DNA of 64,000 bases, taken from assembly GCF_000355695.1 (NCBI RefSeq), contig NC_020891.1:186001-250000 (forward strand). The letters run 5' to 3'. A program made the position numbers and the translations under genes. Below the pieces are notes generated by a model, which saw nothing but the letters and a program-made list of their open reading frames with translations, searched no databases and was not told the origin of the DNA. This DNA is from Clavibacter nebraskensis NCPPB 2581 (GTDB taxonomy: Bacteria; Actinomycetota; Actinomycetes; Actinomycetales; Microbacteriaceae). Below are positions 53,035 to 62,634 of the stretch, piece after piece (position 1 is the stretch's first letter; each line of letters begins with the position of its first letter).

Positions 53035-53600
53035 TGCACGCATTCGACCGGCGTGCGCTGATGGACGCCCTGTCCGAGTTGATCGCGGCACTGCGGCTCC
53101 GGGGCGTCACGGGCCGCATGCAGGTCTTCGGAGGTGCAGCACTCGCGCTGTGCCATTTCGACCGGGGGACCACGGTGGACATCGACGCCCGACTGCGATT
53201 CGATGCGGACGTGCGGGAGTCCGTCGCCCTGATCGCGGAGAGGCGCGGCTGGGGCTCGGATTGGGTCAACGACGACGGCGCGTTCTTCCTCCCGGCGTAC
53301 GGCCGCGACGTGGAGTGGACCGAGGTCTTCGATGCGGACGGCCTGGTCATCGAGATCGCGTCGGCCGAGGCTCTGCTCGCGATGAAGCTCCACGCCGGGC
53401 GGCCGGGTCGGGACGGCCGGGACATCTCCCGCCTCATGGTCCTCTGCGGGCTGTCTTCCGTCTCCGAGCTGGAGGACGTGCATGAGGCGTACTACCCGGA
53501 TGACGGCCTCTCGCCGCGGGCCGAGAGGCTCGTGCAGCGGATCATCGAGGTCGGGCTCCCGGGGCGTCCGGAGACGCCGCCCCCACCGTCGATCGGATGA
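53034..53600 (+). CDS. DUF6036 nucleotidyltransferase, toxin-like
   Basis: A 188-residue protein of the DUF6036 nucleotidyltransferase group. The catalytic pattern is VFGGAALALCHF (GG motif) followed by TTVDIDARL (DxD). IASAEALLAMKLHAGRPGRD and DISRLMVLCGLSSVSELED follow, matching the family. Together with the HTH gene it forms a pair resembling type IV AbiE-like or MenT-like systems, where the transferase modifies tRNA or similar targets. The Asp pair indicates enzymatic activity. The toxin assignment is inference. Confidence 0.8.
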   Translation: MHAFDRRALMDALSELIAALRLRGVTGRMQVFGGAALALCHFDRGTTVDIDARLRFDADVRESVALIAERRGWGSDWVNDDGAFFLPAYGRDVEWTEVFDADGLVIEIASAEALLAMKLHAGRPGRDGRDISRLMVLCGLSSVSELEDVHEAYYPDDGLSPRAERLVQRIIEVGLPGRPETPPPPSIG

Positions 53601-53694
53601 CGGCGGATCACCCGGATCACCCCTGGCGCGGCGCCCCCGCCGCGCCGTAGCCTGGCGTCCCACACCCGAGGAAACGCGAGCAGGCGAGGACCCG

Positions 53695-55080
53695 ATGAGC
53701 GACCCGGCAGCGTACGCCGACGTGCCCGAGACGCCGCCGATGAGCGCCGCCGACCAGGCCGTCGTCGCCGCCCGCTGGAAGCGCAACGCGACCCTCTTCC
53801 TCAGCGGCCAGACCGTCTCGCTGTTCGGCTCGATGCTCGTCCAGTACGCGGTCATGTGGTGGGTCACGTTCGAGACCCGCTCGGGCCTCGCGGTCGCGCT
53901 CTACGCGGTCGCCGCGTTCCTGCCGCAGGGCATCGTCTCGATCTTCGGCGGCACCCTCGCCGACCGCATGAACCGGCGCGTGCTCGTCATCGTGTCCGAC
54001 AGCTCCATCGCGATCGTCACCCTCGCGCTCGCCCTGCTCATGATGAACGGGGTCACCGACCTCTGGATCGTCCTGCTGGCGGTCGCTGTGCGCTCCATCG
54101 GCGCCGGGTTCCAGACGCCCGCGGTGCAGGCGATGATCCCGCAGATCGTGCCGCCCGAGCAGCTGCTCCGGGTCAACGGCATCTTCGGCACGATCCAGTC
54201 GGCCATGGCCCTGCTCGCGCCGGCCGCCGCGGGCGCGATCTTCGCCGCCTACGGCCTCGTGCCCCTGTTCTTCGTGGACGCGATCACGGCGGCGATCGGC
54301 ATCGCGTTCCTGCTGTCGGTCGCGGTGCCGACGCTCGCGTCCATCGCCGACAAGACGTCGACGTACCGCGAGGACCTCGTCGAGGGGATCCGCTACATCG
54401 GCGGCAACCCCGTCGTGCGCTGGCTGCTCGTGGTGTTCGCGATCATCTTCCTGCTCACGGTGGCGCCGTCCTTCATCACGCCGCTGCTCGTCGCGCGCAC
54501 CTACGGCACCGAGGTGTGGATGGTGACGGTGCTCGAGATCGCCTTCAGCGTCGGCATGCTCGGCGGCGGCGCGCTGGTGTCGACGCTGTTCGCGAAGTCC
54601 GACCGCATGACCCTGATCCTCGTGAGCTGCTTCGGCTTCGCGGTCTTCACGGCGGGCCTCGGCCTCAGCCCCAACCTCTGGGTGTTCTACGGGTTCATGT
54701 TCGCGATCGGCCTGTTCGTGCCGCTGTTCTCGGCGCCGTTCATGACGCTCGTGCAGGAGACGGTCGCGCCCGAGATGCACGGACGCGTGTTCAGCTACGT
54801 CGGCATCGTCATGGCGCTCGCCACCCCGATCGGCGCGGTCGCCTTCGGCCCGCTCGCCGACGTCGTCAGCGTGCAGGCGCTGCTCGTGGCCGCGGGGATC
54901 ATCACGGTCGTCGTGATCACGGTCGCCATCTCCCTGCCGTCGGGCCGGACGGCGATCCGCATCGCCCGCGAGAAGAAGGCGGAAGCGGATGCGGGGGAGG
55001 CGGATCCCGAGGCCGACGTCGCCGGCGCCGGATGCGGCACGACAGCGGTCGACCCGGCGCGCATGACGCCCGGCTCCTAG
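53695..55080 (+). CDS. MFS transporter (MFS_3/enterobactin-exporter-like)
   Basis: A 461-residue twelve-helix transporter. The typical conserved loop between helices 2 and 3 reads GGTLADRMNRRVLVIVSD. Other landmarks are LLAVAVRSIGAGFQTPAVQA, IPQIVPPEQLLRVNGIF and VQETVAPEMHGRVFSYV, typical of the MFS_3 class used for siderophore or drug export. The Glu/Asp-rich C-terminus is not conserved. Its stop shares a CTAG palindrome with the convergent TPR gene. Substrate unknown. Confidence 0.93.
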   Translation: MSDPAAYADVPETPPMSAADQAVVAARWKRNATLFLSGQTVSLFGSMLVQYAVMWWVTFETRSGLAVALYAVAAFLPQGIVSIFGGTLADRMNRRVLVIVSDSSIAIVTLALALLMMNGVTDLWIVLLAVAVRSIGAGFQTPAVQAMIPQIVPPEQLLRVNGIFGTIQSAMALLAPAAAGAIFAAYGLVPLFFVDAITAAIGIAFLLSVAVPTLASIADKTSTYREDLVEGIRYIGGNPVVRWLLVVFAIIFLLTVAPSFITPLLVARTYGTEVWMVTVLEIAFSVGMLGGGALVSTLFAKSDRMTLILVSCFGFAVFTAGLGLSPNLWVFYGFMFAIGLFVPLFSAPFMTLVQETVAPEMHGRVFSYVGIVMALATPIGAVAFGPLADVVSVQALLVAAGIITVVVITVAISLPSGRTAIRIAREKKAEADAGEADPEADVAGAGCGTTAVDPARMTPGS

Positions 55081-55487
55081 CCCTCGGCGCGGCCGCGATC
55101 CGCGAGCTCGTCCGCGTACGCGGCGACGGCGCGGCCGTACTCCGGCAGGGCGGTCGCGAGCCGGCGCAGCGCCACGGCCAGTGCCTCCGTCGGCCGACCG
55201 GCGTCGTGCAGCGCGAGCGCGAGGAACGCATCACGGCCGGGCGCGTGCGCGTCGTCGGGCACGGCCTCGAGCAGCACGACCGCCTCCGCGGCCCGGCCGA
55301 CGTTGCGCAGGGAGCTCGCGAGCTGGATCACCGCGAGCGGCCGGTGCTGCGGATCCAGACCGCCGGCGAGCGCCGCCCGGTACAGCGGGACGGCTTCCGC
55401 CTCTCGGCCCACGAAGTCGTGCGCGCAGGCCAGCTCGAAGAGCGCCCGCGCATCGTCGGCCGAACGCTCGGCGACCAGCGCGCGCAT
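55077..55487 (-). CDS. TPR-repeat protein, N-terminus uncertain
   Basis: A helical repeat protein. The visible TPR-like units include DARALFELACAHDFVGREAEA, PLYRAALAGGLDPQ and VIQLASSLRNVGRAAEAVVLL. From the first ATG (55487) it has 136 residues, but a sensible in-frame stretch (VAAFWATADDERADETVAG) lies before it without any ATG, GTG or TTG. So the gene is probably N-terminally shortened or uses a rare start close to the LacI stop. Function unknown. Confidence 0.7.
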   Translation of the reverse strand: MRALVAERSADDARALFELACAHDFVGREAEAVPLYRAALAGGLDPQHRPLAVIQLASSLRNVGRAAEAVVLLEAVPDDAHAPGRDAFLALALHDAGRPTEALAVALRRLATALPEYGRAVAAYADELADRGRAEG

Positions 55488-55548
55488 CCCGGCGACGGTC
55501 TCGTCCGCGCGCTCGTCGTCGGCGGTCGCCCAGAAGGCGGCGACCCGG

Positions 55549-56559
55549 TCAGCGCGAGCGCGCCGGTGGCGGCCCCGTCGTCGCCCGGCGCACGAGCCGC
55601 GTCGGCAGCTGCACGTGCATCGCGTCGGGCTCGGTGCCGCCCATCAGCGACATGAGGAGGTCCACCGCGGTGGTGCCGAGGCGCTGCATGGGCTGGCGGA
55701 TGGTGGTCAGCGGCGGCGTCACCTGCGAGGCCTCGGGGATGTCGTCGAAGCCGATGACGGAGAGGTCCTCGGGCACGCGGATCCCGAGCTCGGCCGCCAC
55801 CTGCAGGATCGCGATGCCGGAGAGATCGTTGGCGGCGAAGATCGCGGTCGGCCGGTCCGGCATCGTCAGCAGGGCGCGCGCCGGCTCGCGGGCGGGGGCG
55901 GTGAGGAACAGGCCCGCGCGCACGAGCGCCGGGTCGAAGGCGATGCCCGCGTCCTGCAGCGCGCGACGGTAGCCGGCCTCGCGGAGGCTCGCGGAGCGGA
56001 GGTCGGGGCGGCCGGCGAGGAACCCGATCCGCCGGTGCCCGAGCTCGAGGAGGTGCCGGGTCGCCTGGAGCGCGCCGCCGAGGCTGTCGGACTCGACGCT
56101 CGGCAGGTCGGCGGGACCCGTGTGCGGGTCGATGGAGACGACGGGGATCTCCGTCTGGGCGGTCACGACCGTGGGCGTCACCATGATCGCGCCGTCGATG
56201 AGGGTGCCGCTCAGGCGGCTGAGCGACCGGCGCTCCCATCCCGTGTTGTCCACCTGACGGGAGCCGCTGTACGCCAGGAGGTCGTAGCGGGAGTTGCGGA
56301 GCGCGGCGCCGACGCCCTTGAGGATCTCGGCGCTGAACGGCTCGAAGCCCGCCACGAGCACGCCGATCACGCCGGTGCGGTGGGAGCGCATGCTGCTCGC
56401 GACGAGGCTCGACTCGTAGCCCAGGCGCTCGACGACCTCCATCACGCGGCTCGACGTCTCGGCCGAGATCCCGTACCGCCCGTTCACCGCCTTGGACACG
56501 GTGGACACCGAGACGCCGGCGGCAGCGGCGACGTCGTGGATGGTGGGGCGGCGGGACAT
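55549..56559 (-). CDS. LacI family repressor of the GH3/ABC operon (BxlR-like)
   Basis: A 336-residue LacI protein. HTH at the N-terminus: RPTIHDVAAAAGVSVSTVSK, with the hinge SLVASSMRSHRT. The sensor domain shows GVIGVLVAGFEPFSAEIL and FDDIPEASQVTPPLTTIRQP. I chose the ATG at 56559 (MSRRPT) rather than 56568. It is divergent from the ABC/GH3 operon and an AACGTT-centred palindrome lies between the starts, so it should repress this operon until a xylo- or gluco-oligosaccharide is present. Confidence 0.93.
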   Translation of the reverse strand: MSRRPTIHDVAAAAGVSVSTVSKAVNGRYGISAETSSRVMEVVERLGYESSLVASSMRSHRTGVIGVLVAGFEPFSAEILKGVGAALRNSRYDLLAYSGSRQVDNTGWERRSLSRLSGTLIDGAIMVTPTVVTAQTEIPVVSIDPHTGPADLPSVESDSLGGALQATRHLLELGHRRIGFLAGRPDLRSASLREAGYRRALQDAGIAFDPALVRAGLFLTAPAREPARALLTMPDRPTAIFAANDLSGIAILQVAAELGIRVPEDLSVIGFDDIPEASQVTPPLTTIRQPMQRLGTTAVDLLMSLMGGTEPDAMHVQLPTRLVRRATTGPPPARSR

Positions 56560-56589
56560 GGACCGCACCCTACGCCTGGGGAAAAGGAT

Positions 56590-56607
56590 TTCGAAAACGT
56601 TTGACGA
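56590..56607. promoter_or_regulatory. LacI operator core AAACGTTT
   Basis: The palindrome AAACGTTT (56595-56602) inside TCGAAAACGTTTGACGA has the central CG expected of LacI-family sites and lies between the divergent LacI and ABC genes. Confidence 0.55.
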
Positions 56608-56782
56608 AGATCCGAGCGCGACCGAGACTGGCTCGACCGGACCCCGTCACGACGAAGCGACGACGCGATGGCGCGACACGGGATCGGTTCGAGTCGCACC
56701 CACAGCACCAGGCACGCGGCTCGTGCACGTCCACCCCCGACACCCGCCAGGGTGCGCTCAATGGAGAGACAGGTAGAACGAC

Positions 56783-58075
56783 ATGAAGGCACGGAAGATC
56801 CTCACGGGATCCGCGGCCCTGCTCGTGGGGGCCCTCGCCCTCGCCGGCTGCAGCGGCAGCGGTTCCGCCAACGGCGACGACGGCGGCCCCGTCGAGATGA
56901 CGCTGTGGCACAACTCCACCACCGGCCCGGGCAAGGCGTTCTGGGACAAGACGACCGCGGACTTCAACGCCGCGCACCCCGGCATCACGGTCACGCCCAC
57001 GTCGATCCAGAACGAGGACCTCGACGGCAAGCTCCAGACCGCCCTCAACTCGGGCGACGCCCCCGACATCTTCCTGCAGCGCGGTGGCGGCAAGCTCGCC
57101 GCCACGGTCGCGGCAGGACAGGTCATGGACATCACCGACGGCATCTCCGCCGACGTGAAGGGCGAGATCGCGCAGAGCGCCTTCGACGCGAACTCCATCG
57201 ACGGCAAGGCCTACGCCATGCCCGTCGCCGTCCTCCCCAGCGGCATCTTCTACAGCAAGGACCTCTTCACGGCGGCCGGCATCACCGAGACGCCGAAGAC
57301 CATGGACGAGCTGGACGCGGACGTCGAGAAGCTCAAGGCCACGGGCGTCGCCCCCATCGCGCTCGGCGCGAAGGACGCCTGGCCCGCCGCGCACTGGTAC
57401 TTCAACTTCGCGCTCCGCGAGTGCAGCTCCGCCACGCTCGAGAAGGCCGCCACGGACAAGGACTTCAGCGACGACTGCTGGATCAAGGCGGGCCAGGACG
57501 TCGAGGACCTCGTCGGCACGAACCCCTTCAACGACGGCTTCCTCACCACCGCGGCCCAGCAGGGCGCGGGCAGCTCCGCCGGCCTCATCGCCAACCACCA
57601 GGCCGCCATGGAGCTCATGGGCGCCTGGGACCCGGGAGTCATCGCGGGCCTGACGCCGGACCAGAAGCCGCTGGCCGACCTCTCCTGGTTCCCCTTCCCG
57701 GAGATCTCCGGCGGCAAGGGCGAGCCCGGCTCCATCATGGGCGGCATCGACGGGTACTCCTGCTCCGCGCAGGCCCCGAAGCAGTGTGTCGACTTCCTCA
57801 ACTACATCGGCACCGCCGACGTGCAGAAGGCGTACTACGCGGCCTTCAACGCGCCGCCCGTGAACACGACCGCGCAGGAGGCGGTCACGGAGCCGTACCT
57901 GCAGGAGATCCTCACGGCGTACAACGACGCGCCCTACGTCTCCCAGTGGCTCGACACCGTCTACGGCCTGAACGTCGGCAACGCGATGAACGTCGGCGTG
58001 GTCGACCTCATGGCGGGCGACGGCAGCCCGGAGAAGCTCATCCAGACCGTCGGCGACGCGGCCAAGAAGGCGTAG
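56783..58075 (+). CDS. Oligosaccharide ABC binding lipoprotein (BxlE-like)
   Basis: A 430-residue binding protein with lipobox ALAGC. MTLWHNSTTGPGKAFWDKTT opens the mature part, GDAPDIFLQRGGGKLAATV is the sugar-binding pattern, and AMELMGAWDPGVIAG with AFNAPPVNTTAQEAVTEPYL completes the family 1 fold. It is the first gene of the operon controlled by the LacI protein. It should capture a cell-wall oligosaccharide for the two permeases. Confidence 0.93.
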   Translation: MKARKILTGSAALLVGALALAGCSGSGSANGDDGGPVEMTLWHNSTTGPGKAFWDKTTADFNAAHPGITVTPTSIQNEDLDGKLQTALNSGDAPDIFLQRGGGKLAATVAAGQVMDITDGISADVKGEIAQSAFDANSIDGKAYAMPVAVLPSGIFYSKDLFTAAGITETPKTMDELDADVEKLKATGVAPIALGAKDAWPAAHWYFNFALRECSSATLEKAATDKDFSDDCWIKAGQDVEDLVGTNPFNDGFLTTAAQQGAGSSAGLIANHQAAMELMGAWDPGVIAGLTPDQKPLADLSWFPFPEISGGKGEPGSIMGGIDGYSCSAQAPKQCVDFLNYIGTADVQKAYYAAFNAPPVNTTAQEAVTEPYLQEILTAYNDAPYVSQWLDTVYGLNVGNAMNVGVVDLMAGDGSPEKLIQTVGDAAKKA

Positions 58076-58085
58076 GCGCACCGAC

Positions 58086-59111
58086 ATGGCCATCCGCGAG
58101 AGCTCGCTCGACGAGCAGCGTCCCGCGGCTGATCCTGCACACCCCGAGGGCGGCGTCGCGACGACGCCGCCCTCGGTGGGTCGTGCGCGACGCCGCGGCC
58201 TCGACTGGTCCGGTCGCCTCGAGGTCCTGATCCTCGTCGGCCCGGCCCTCCTCTTCTTCCTGGGCTTCGTCATCTACCCCGTGGTGATGGCGGCCTACTA
58301 CGGGTTCTTCAGCTGGCAGGGCTTCGGCCCGCCCACGGTGTTCGTGGGCTTCCGGAACTACATCACGATCCTCCAGGACCCCACGTTCCACGAGGCGCTG
58401 ATGCACAACGCCGTGATCGTGGTGCTGTCGCTCGTGCTCCAGGGCCCCGTCGCGATCCTCGTGGCGCTCCTGCTCAACAGGAAGCTGCGCGGCCAGTCGA
58501 TCATCCGCGTGCTGATCTTCGTGCCGTACGTGATCTCCGAGGTCGTCGTCGGCACCGGCTGGAGCCTCATGCTCCAGGGCTCCGGTGCGCTCAACGGCTT
58601 CCTCGAGAACGTCGGCCTGGGGGACCTCCGCCAGGACTGGCTCGCGAACCCGGACATCGCGATCTGGTCGCTCATGACGATCATCACGTGGAAGTACATC
58701 GGCTTCGCGGTGATCCTCTTCCTCGCCGGTCTCCAGGGCATCCCCGAGGAGCTCAGCGAGGCGGCCGCCATCGACGGCGCGTCGTACTGGCAGATCCAGC
58801 GGCGCATCACGCTGCCGCTGCTCGCGCCGACGCTGCGCATCTGGGCGTTCCTGTCGATCATCGGCTCGCTGCAGCTGTTCGACCTCGTCTACATCATCTG
58901 GGGCCAGTACATCTCCGCCACCGCGGGCACCTCGACCATGGCCACGTACCTCGTGGCGAACGGGCGCGGATCCGGCAACTACGGGTACGGCAACGCCGTC
59001 GCCGTGGTGCTGTTCCTCATCTCCCTGGTCGTCGCGCTCGTCTACCAGCGGTTCGTGCTCAACCGCGACACCGCCGGCGCCCTCACGGGTTCGGGAAGGA
59101 AGAAGAAGTGA
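58086..59111 (+). CDS. Sugar ABC permease 1 (BxlF-like)
   Basis: A 341-residue six-helix permease. EAA loop: EAAAIDGASYWQIQRRITLP near residue 235. The first helix VLILVGPALLFFLGFVIYP and the SLIGSLQLFDLVYIIWGQ-like last segments (read from FLSIIGSLQLFDLVYIIW) fit sugar transporters. No ATPase gene is in the operon, consistent with a shared MsiK-like ATPase. Next gene overlaps the stop (GTGA). Confidence 0.93.
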   Translation: MAIRESSLDEQRPAADPAHPEGGVATTPPSVGRARRRGLDWSGRLEVLILVGPALLFFLGFVIYPVVMAAYYGFFSWQGFGPPTVFVGFRNYITILQDPTFHEALMHNAVIVVLSLVLQGPVAILVALLLNRKLRGQSIIRVLIFVPYVISEVVVGTGWSLMLQGSGALNGFLENVGLGDLRQDWLANPDIAIWSLMTIITWKYIGFAVILFLAGLQGIPEELSEAAAIDGASYWQIQRRITLPLLAPTLRIWAFLSIIGSLQLFDLVYIIWGQYISATAGTSTMATYLVANGRGSGNYGYGNAVAVVLFLISLVVALVYQRFVLNRDTAGALTGSGRKKK

Positions 59112-60013
59112 CCGCCGTCACCGCGGCTCCGCGCAACGCGGACCTCGATCCCACCTACTCGGCGAAGACGCCGAGGCCCACGCGGGCCAAGGCGCCCGGC
59201 CAGGGGAACAACCCCATCCCGTACCTCGTCGCGGTCGTGCTGATCGCCCTGATGCTGACGCCGGTGGCGTACATCATCCTGGGCGGGTTCCGCACGAACG
59301 CGCAGATCACGACCGACCCGGCGGGCTTCCCGTCGCCGTTCCAGGTGCAGAACTACCTCGACGTGCTCACGGGCTCGATGTTCTGGCGGCAGGTGGGCAA
59401 CTCGCTCATCGCGGCCATCGGCACCACGGTCGGCGCGGTCGTGCTCGGCCTCATGGCGAGCTACGTCCTGGCCCGCTACACGTTCTTCGGGCGGGGAGCG
59501 CTCTACGCGCTGTTCGCGTCGGGGCTCATGTTCCCCATCACGGTGGCGATCACGCCGCTGTACATCGTGATCCGCTCGCTGGGCCTCACGAACTCGCTGC
59601 CGGGGATCATCCTCCCGCAGATCGCGTTCGCTCTCCCGACGACGATCATCATCCTGGTGCCGTTCCTGCGGGCCATCCCGGACGAGATCCAGGAGGCCGC
59701 GTTCATCGACGGGTGCAGCCGCATCGGGTTCTTCTTCCGCATGGTCGTGCGGCTGTCGATGCCCGGTGTCATCACGGTGGGCATCCTCGCGTTCATCGGC
59801 AGCTGGAACTCCTACCTGCTGCCGCTGTTCCTCCTGAGCGACCCGTCGATCTACACGCTGCCGCTCGGCGTGCAGTCGTTCTCGTCGCAGTACTCGGTGG
59901 ACACGGCCAAGGTGCTGGCGTTCACGTCGCTGTCGATGATCCCGGCGCTGATCTTCTTCTCGATCTTCGAGCGCCGCATCGTCGGCGGCCTCACGGGCGC
60001 GGTGAAGGGGTGA
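59108..60013 (+). CDS. Sugar ABC permease 2 (BxlG-like)
   Basis: A 301-residue permease from a GTG overlapping the first permease stop. EAA loop: QEAAFIDGCSRIGFFFRMVV near residue 200. Helices include VVLIALMLTPVAYIILGGF and GSWNSYLLPLFLLSDP. It pairs with permease 1. The following GH3 gene overlaps its stop, so transport and hydrolysis are coupled. Confidence 0.93.
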   Translation: MTAVTAAPRNADLDPTYSAKTPRPTRAKAPGQGNNPIPYLVAVVLIALMLTPVAYIILGGFRTNAQITTDPAGFPSPFQVQNYLDVLTGSMFWRQVGNSLIAAIGTTVGAVVLGLMASYVLARYTFFGRGALYALFASGLMFPITVAITPLYIVIRSLGLTNSLPGIILPQIAFALPTTIIILVPFLRAIPDEIQEAAFIDGCSRIGFFFRMVVRLSMPGVITVGILAFIGSWNSYLLPLFLLSDPSIYTLPLGVQSFSSQYSVDTAKVLAFTSLSMIPALIFFSIFERRIVGGLTGAVKG

Positions 60014-62370
60014 CCGGGGCGGAGACGACCGCGGCATCCGGCGCCGTGGAGCTCCCCGAGGTGTCGGAGCGCGTGCGCGAGCTGCACGCGCGCATGACGC
60101 TCGAGGAGAAGCTCGCGCAGATCGTCGGCTACTGGGTCGACCAGGGCGGCGAGGTCGTCGCGCCCATGCAGGGGGAGATGGCCACGACCGGCAAGTACGA
60201 GGAGGCGACCGAGCACGGCCTCGGGCACCTCACCCGCGTGTACGGCACGCGGCCGGTGGATCCCGTCGAGCGCGCGTCGTGGCTGTGGGCCGAGCAGAGG
60301 CGGCTGCGGACGGAGACGCGGCTCGGGATCCCCGCGCTCGTCCACGAGGAGTGCCTCACCGGCCTCGCCGCGTGGCAGGCCGCGACCTTCCCCACGCCGC
60401 TCGCCTGGGGCGCGTCCTTCGACCCGGGTCTCGTGGAGGAGATGGCCGGCCTCATCGGCGGGTCGATGGCGGAGCTCGGCGTACACCAGGGCCTCGCGCC
60501 CGTGCTCGACGTGATCCGCGACGCCCGCTGGGGCCGCGTCGACGAGTGCATCGCCGAGGACCCGTACGTGGTCGGCACCATCGGCACCGCGTACGTGAAG
60601 GGCCTGCAGTCGGCCGGGATCCACGCCACGCTCAAGCACTTCGTCGGCTACTCGGTCTCGCAGTCCGGCCGCAACCACGCGCCCGCGCACGTGGGCCCGC
60701 GCTTCGTGGAGGACGTGCTGCTGCCGCCCTTCGAGATGGCGGTGCTCGACGGCGGGGTGCGCTCGGTCATGAACTCGTACGCGGAGATCGACGGCGCGCC
60801 CGTCGGCGCGACGCCCGAGTACCTCACCGACGTGCTGCGCGGGCGCTGGGGCTTCGACGGCGTCGTGGTCTCCGACTACTTCTCCGTCGCCTTCCTCCAG
60901 GTGATGCACGCCGTCGCGGGCGACCGCGGCGAGGCGGCCGAGCTCGCGCTCGCCGCCGGCATCGACGTGGAGCTGCCCACCGGCGACGCGTACCTCGCGC
61001 CGCTGGCCGAGCGGATCCGCGCCGGCCTCGCCGACGAGTCGCTCGTCGACCGCGCGGTGCTCCGCGTGCTCGACGAGAAGGAGGAGCTGGGGCTCCTCGA
61101 CGCGACGTTCGACGCGCCGCCCACGGAGATCGACCTCGACACCCCGGCCCACCGGGACGTCGCGCGCCGGCTCGCGGAGGAGTCCGTGGTGCTGCTCGCC
61201 AACGACGGCACGCTGCCGCTCGCGGGCGCCGGCCGGACCGCTCCCGCACGGATCGCGCTCATCGGCCCCAACGCCGACAGCGCCGAGGCGCTCATGGGCT
61301 GCTACTCGTTCGCGAACCACGTGCTCGCGCACCACCCGGGCACGCCGCTCGGGTTCGCGATCACGACGGTCGCCGAGGCGCTCTGCGCGGAGCTGCCCGA
61401 CAGCGATCTCGTGGTCGTGGCGGGCGCCGAGGTCGAGGGCGACGACCGCTCCGGCTTCGACGCCGCGGTCGAGGCGGCGCGCGGATCCGACCTCGCGGTC
61501 GTGGTCGTCGGCGACCGGGCGGGCCTGTTCGGCCGCGGTACGGTCGGCGAGGGCAACGACGTCGAGAGCCTCGAGCTGCCGGGCGTGCAGCGCGAGCTGG
61601 TCGAGGCCGTGCGCGCCACCGGGACCCCCGTGGTCGTGGTGCTGCTCACCGGCCGGCCGTACGCGGTGGCCTGGGCTCTGGAGGGCGAGACCGCTCCGGC
61701 GGCCGTGCTCCAGGCGTTCTTCCCGGGCGAGGAGGGCGGATCCGCGATCGCGGGCGTCCTCTCCGGTCGGGTCTCTCCGTCGGGCCGTCTGCCCGTGTCG
61801 CTCCCGCGGTCCGCGGGCGCGCAGCCGTTCTCGTACCTGCACCCGATCCTCGGGGGGCCGAGCGAGGTGACGAGCGCGGATCCCACGCCCGTCCTCCCGT
61901 TCGGGCACGGCCTGTCGTACACGACCTTCGCGCGCAGCGACCTGTCCGTGGAATCGGCCGAGGTCGCGGCGGGGGAGGCGTTCACGGCGACCGTCGTGGT
62001 CCGCAACACGGGCGACCGCGACGGCACCGACGTCGTGCAGCTCTACGCGCGCGACGTGCAGGGCAGCGTCACGCGGCCCGTCGCGCAGCTGCTCGGCTAT
62101 CTGCGGCTGGATCTCGCGGCAGGCGAGTCCGCGCGCGTCACGTTCCGGGTGCCCACCACCCGCCTCGCCCTCACGGACCTGCGGTACCGCCGCGTGGTCG
62201 AGCCGGGCGCGGTCGAGCTGTGGGTCGGGTCGTCGAGCGCGGTGAAGGAGACGCAAGCGGCCATCGCGGTCACCGGATCCGCGCACCACGTGACGGTCGC
62301 CGACGAGCGGTACGTGGGCACGTCGGTGGAGGCGGTCGGCGCATCCGAGCGGGTGCTCGAGCCGAGCTGA
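60010..62370 (+). CDS. GH3 beta-glucosidase/beta-xylosidase
   Basis: A 786-residue glycoside hydrolase family 3 enzyme with no signal peptide, so it acts on imported sugars. The barrel domain has HEECLTGLAAWQAATFP, LAPVLDVIRDARWGR, TLKHFVGYS and the nucleophile Asp in GFDGVVVSDYFSVAF. The second domain carries RIALIGPNADS and VVLLTGRPYAV-like strands, and the C-terminal Fn3-like domain ends with GDRDGTDVVQLYARD. It should release terminal xylose or glucose. The bxl-type gene order (LacI, ABC, GH3) supports xylo-oligosaccharide use. Confidence 0.93.
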   Translation: MTGAETTAASGAVELPEVSERVRELHARMTLEEKLAQIVGYWVDQGGEVVAPMQGEMATTGKYEEATEHGLGHLTRVYGTRPVDPVERASWLWAEQRRLRTETRLGIPALVHEECLTGLAAWQAATFPTPLAWGASFDPGLVEEMAGLIGGSMAELGVHQGLAPVLDVIRDARWGRVDECIAEDPYVVGTIGTAYVKGLQSAGIHATLKHFVGYSVSQSGRNHAPAHVGPRFVEDVLLPPFEMAVLDGGVRSVMNSYAEIDGAPVGATPEYLTDVLRGRWGFDGVVVSDYFSVAFLQVMHAVAGDRGEAAELALAAGIDVELPTGDAYLAPLAERIRAGLADESLVDRAVLRVLDEKEELGLLDATFDAPPTEIDLDTPAHRDVARRLAEESVVLLANDGTLPLAGAGRTAPARIALIGPNADSAEALMGCYSFANHVLAHHPGTPLGFAITTVAEALCAELPDSDLVVVAGAEVEGDDRSGFDAAVEAARGSDLAVVVVGDRAGLFGRGTVGEGNDVESLELPGVQRELVEAVRATGTPVVVVLLTGRPYAVAWALEGETAPAAVLQAFFPGEEGGSAIAGVLSGRVSPSGRLPVSLPRSAGAQPFSYLHPILGGPSEVTSADPTPVLPFGHGLSYTTFARSDLSVESAEVAAGEAFTATVVVRNTGDRDGTDVVQLYARDVQGSVTRPVAQLLGYLRLDLAAGESARVTFRVPTTRLALTDLRYRRVVEPGAVELWVGSSSAVKETQAAIAVTGSAHHVTVADERYVGTSVEAVGASERVLEPS

Positions 62371-62382
62371 TCCCCGTCATGC

Positions 62383-62429
62383 CGGAGCCCCGGCCGCCAC
62401 GCCCTCGACGCGCGGCGGACGGGGCTCCG
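62383..62429. terminator. Hairpin terminator after the GH3 gene
   Basis: CGGAGCCCCGGCCGCC pairs with GGCGGACGGGGCTCCG with one mismatch and a 15-base loop, 13 bases after the GH3 stop. Confidence 0.65.
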
Positions 62430-62460
62430 TCGTGCGCGGGCAGGCTGCCGGCCGGCGCCG

Positions 62461-62608
62461 TCAGGCCCCCGCCACCTCCACGGGCGCCGTCGTCAGCGTC
62501 TGCAGGCCCGTGACCCGCAGCAGGTCCAGCCGGGCCTCGTCGGTGCTGCCCGGCACGACCGTGTAGACGACGATGCGGAGGTCGGCGCCCGGCACCGAGT
62601 ACTGACGC
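62461..62608 (-). pseudogene. C-terminal fragment of an MmyB-like HTH regulator
   Basis: About 48 sensible codons end at 62461: YSVPGADLRIVVYTV, VPGSTDEARLDLLRVTG. This resembles the closing strands of the MmyB-like ligand domain of XRE regulators. No start codon or DNA-binding part remains; above 62608 the frame runs antisense through the GNAT gene. The assignment is weak because the piece is short. Confidence 0.4.
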
Positions 62609-62634
62609 CGGGCGCGCGCTGGCAGGGTGGGGGC

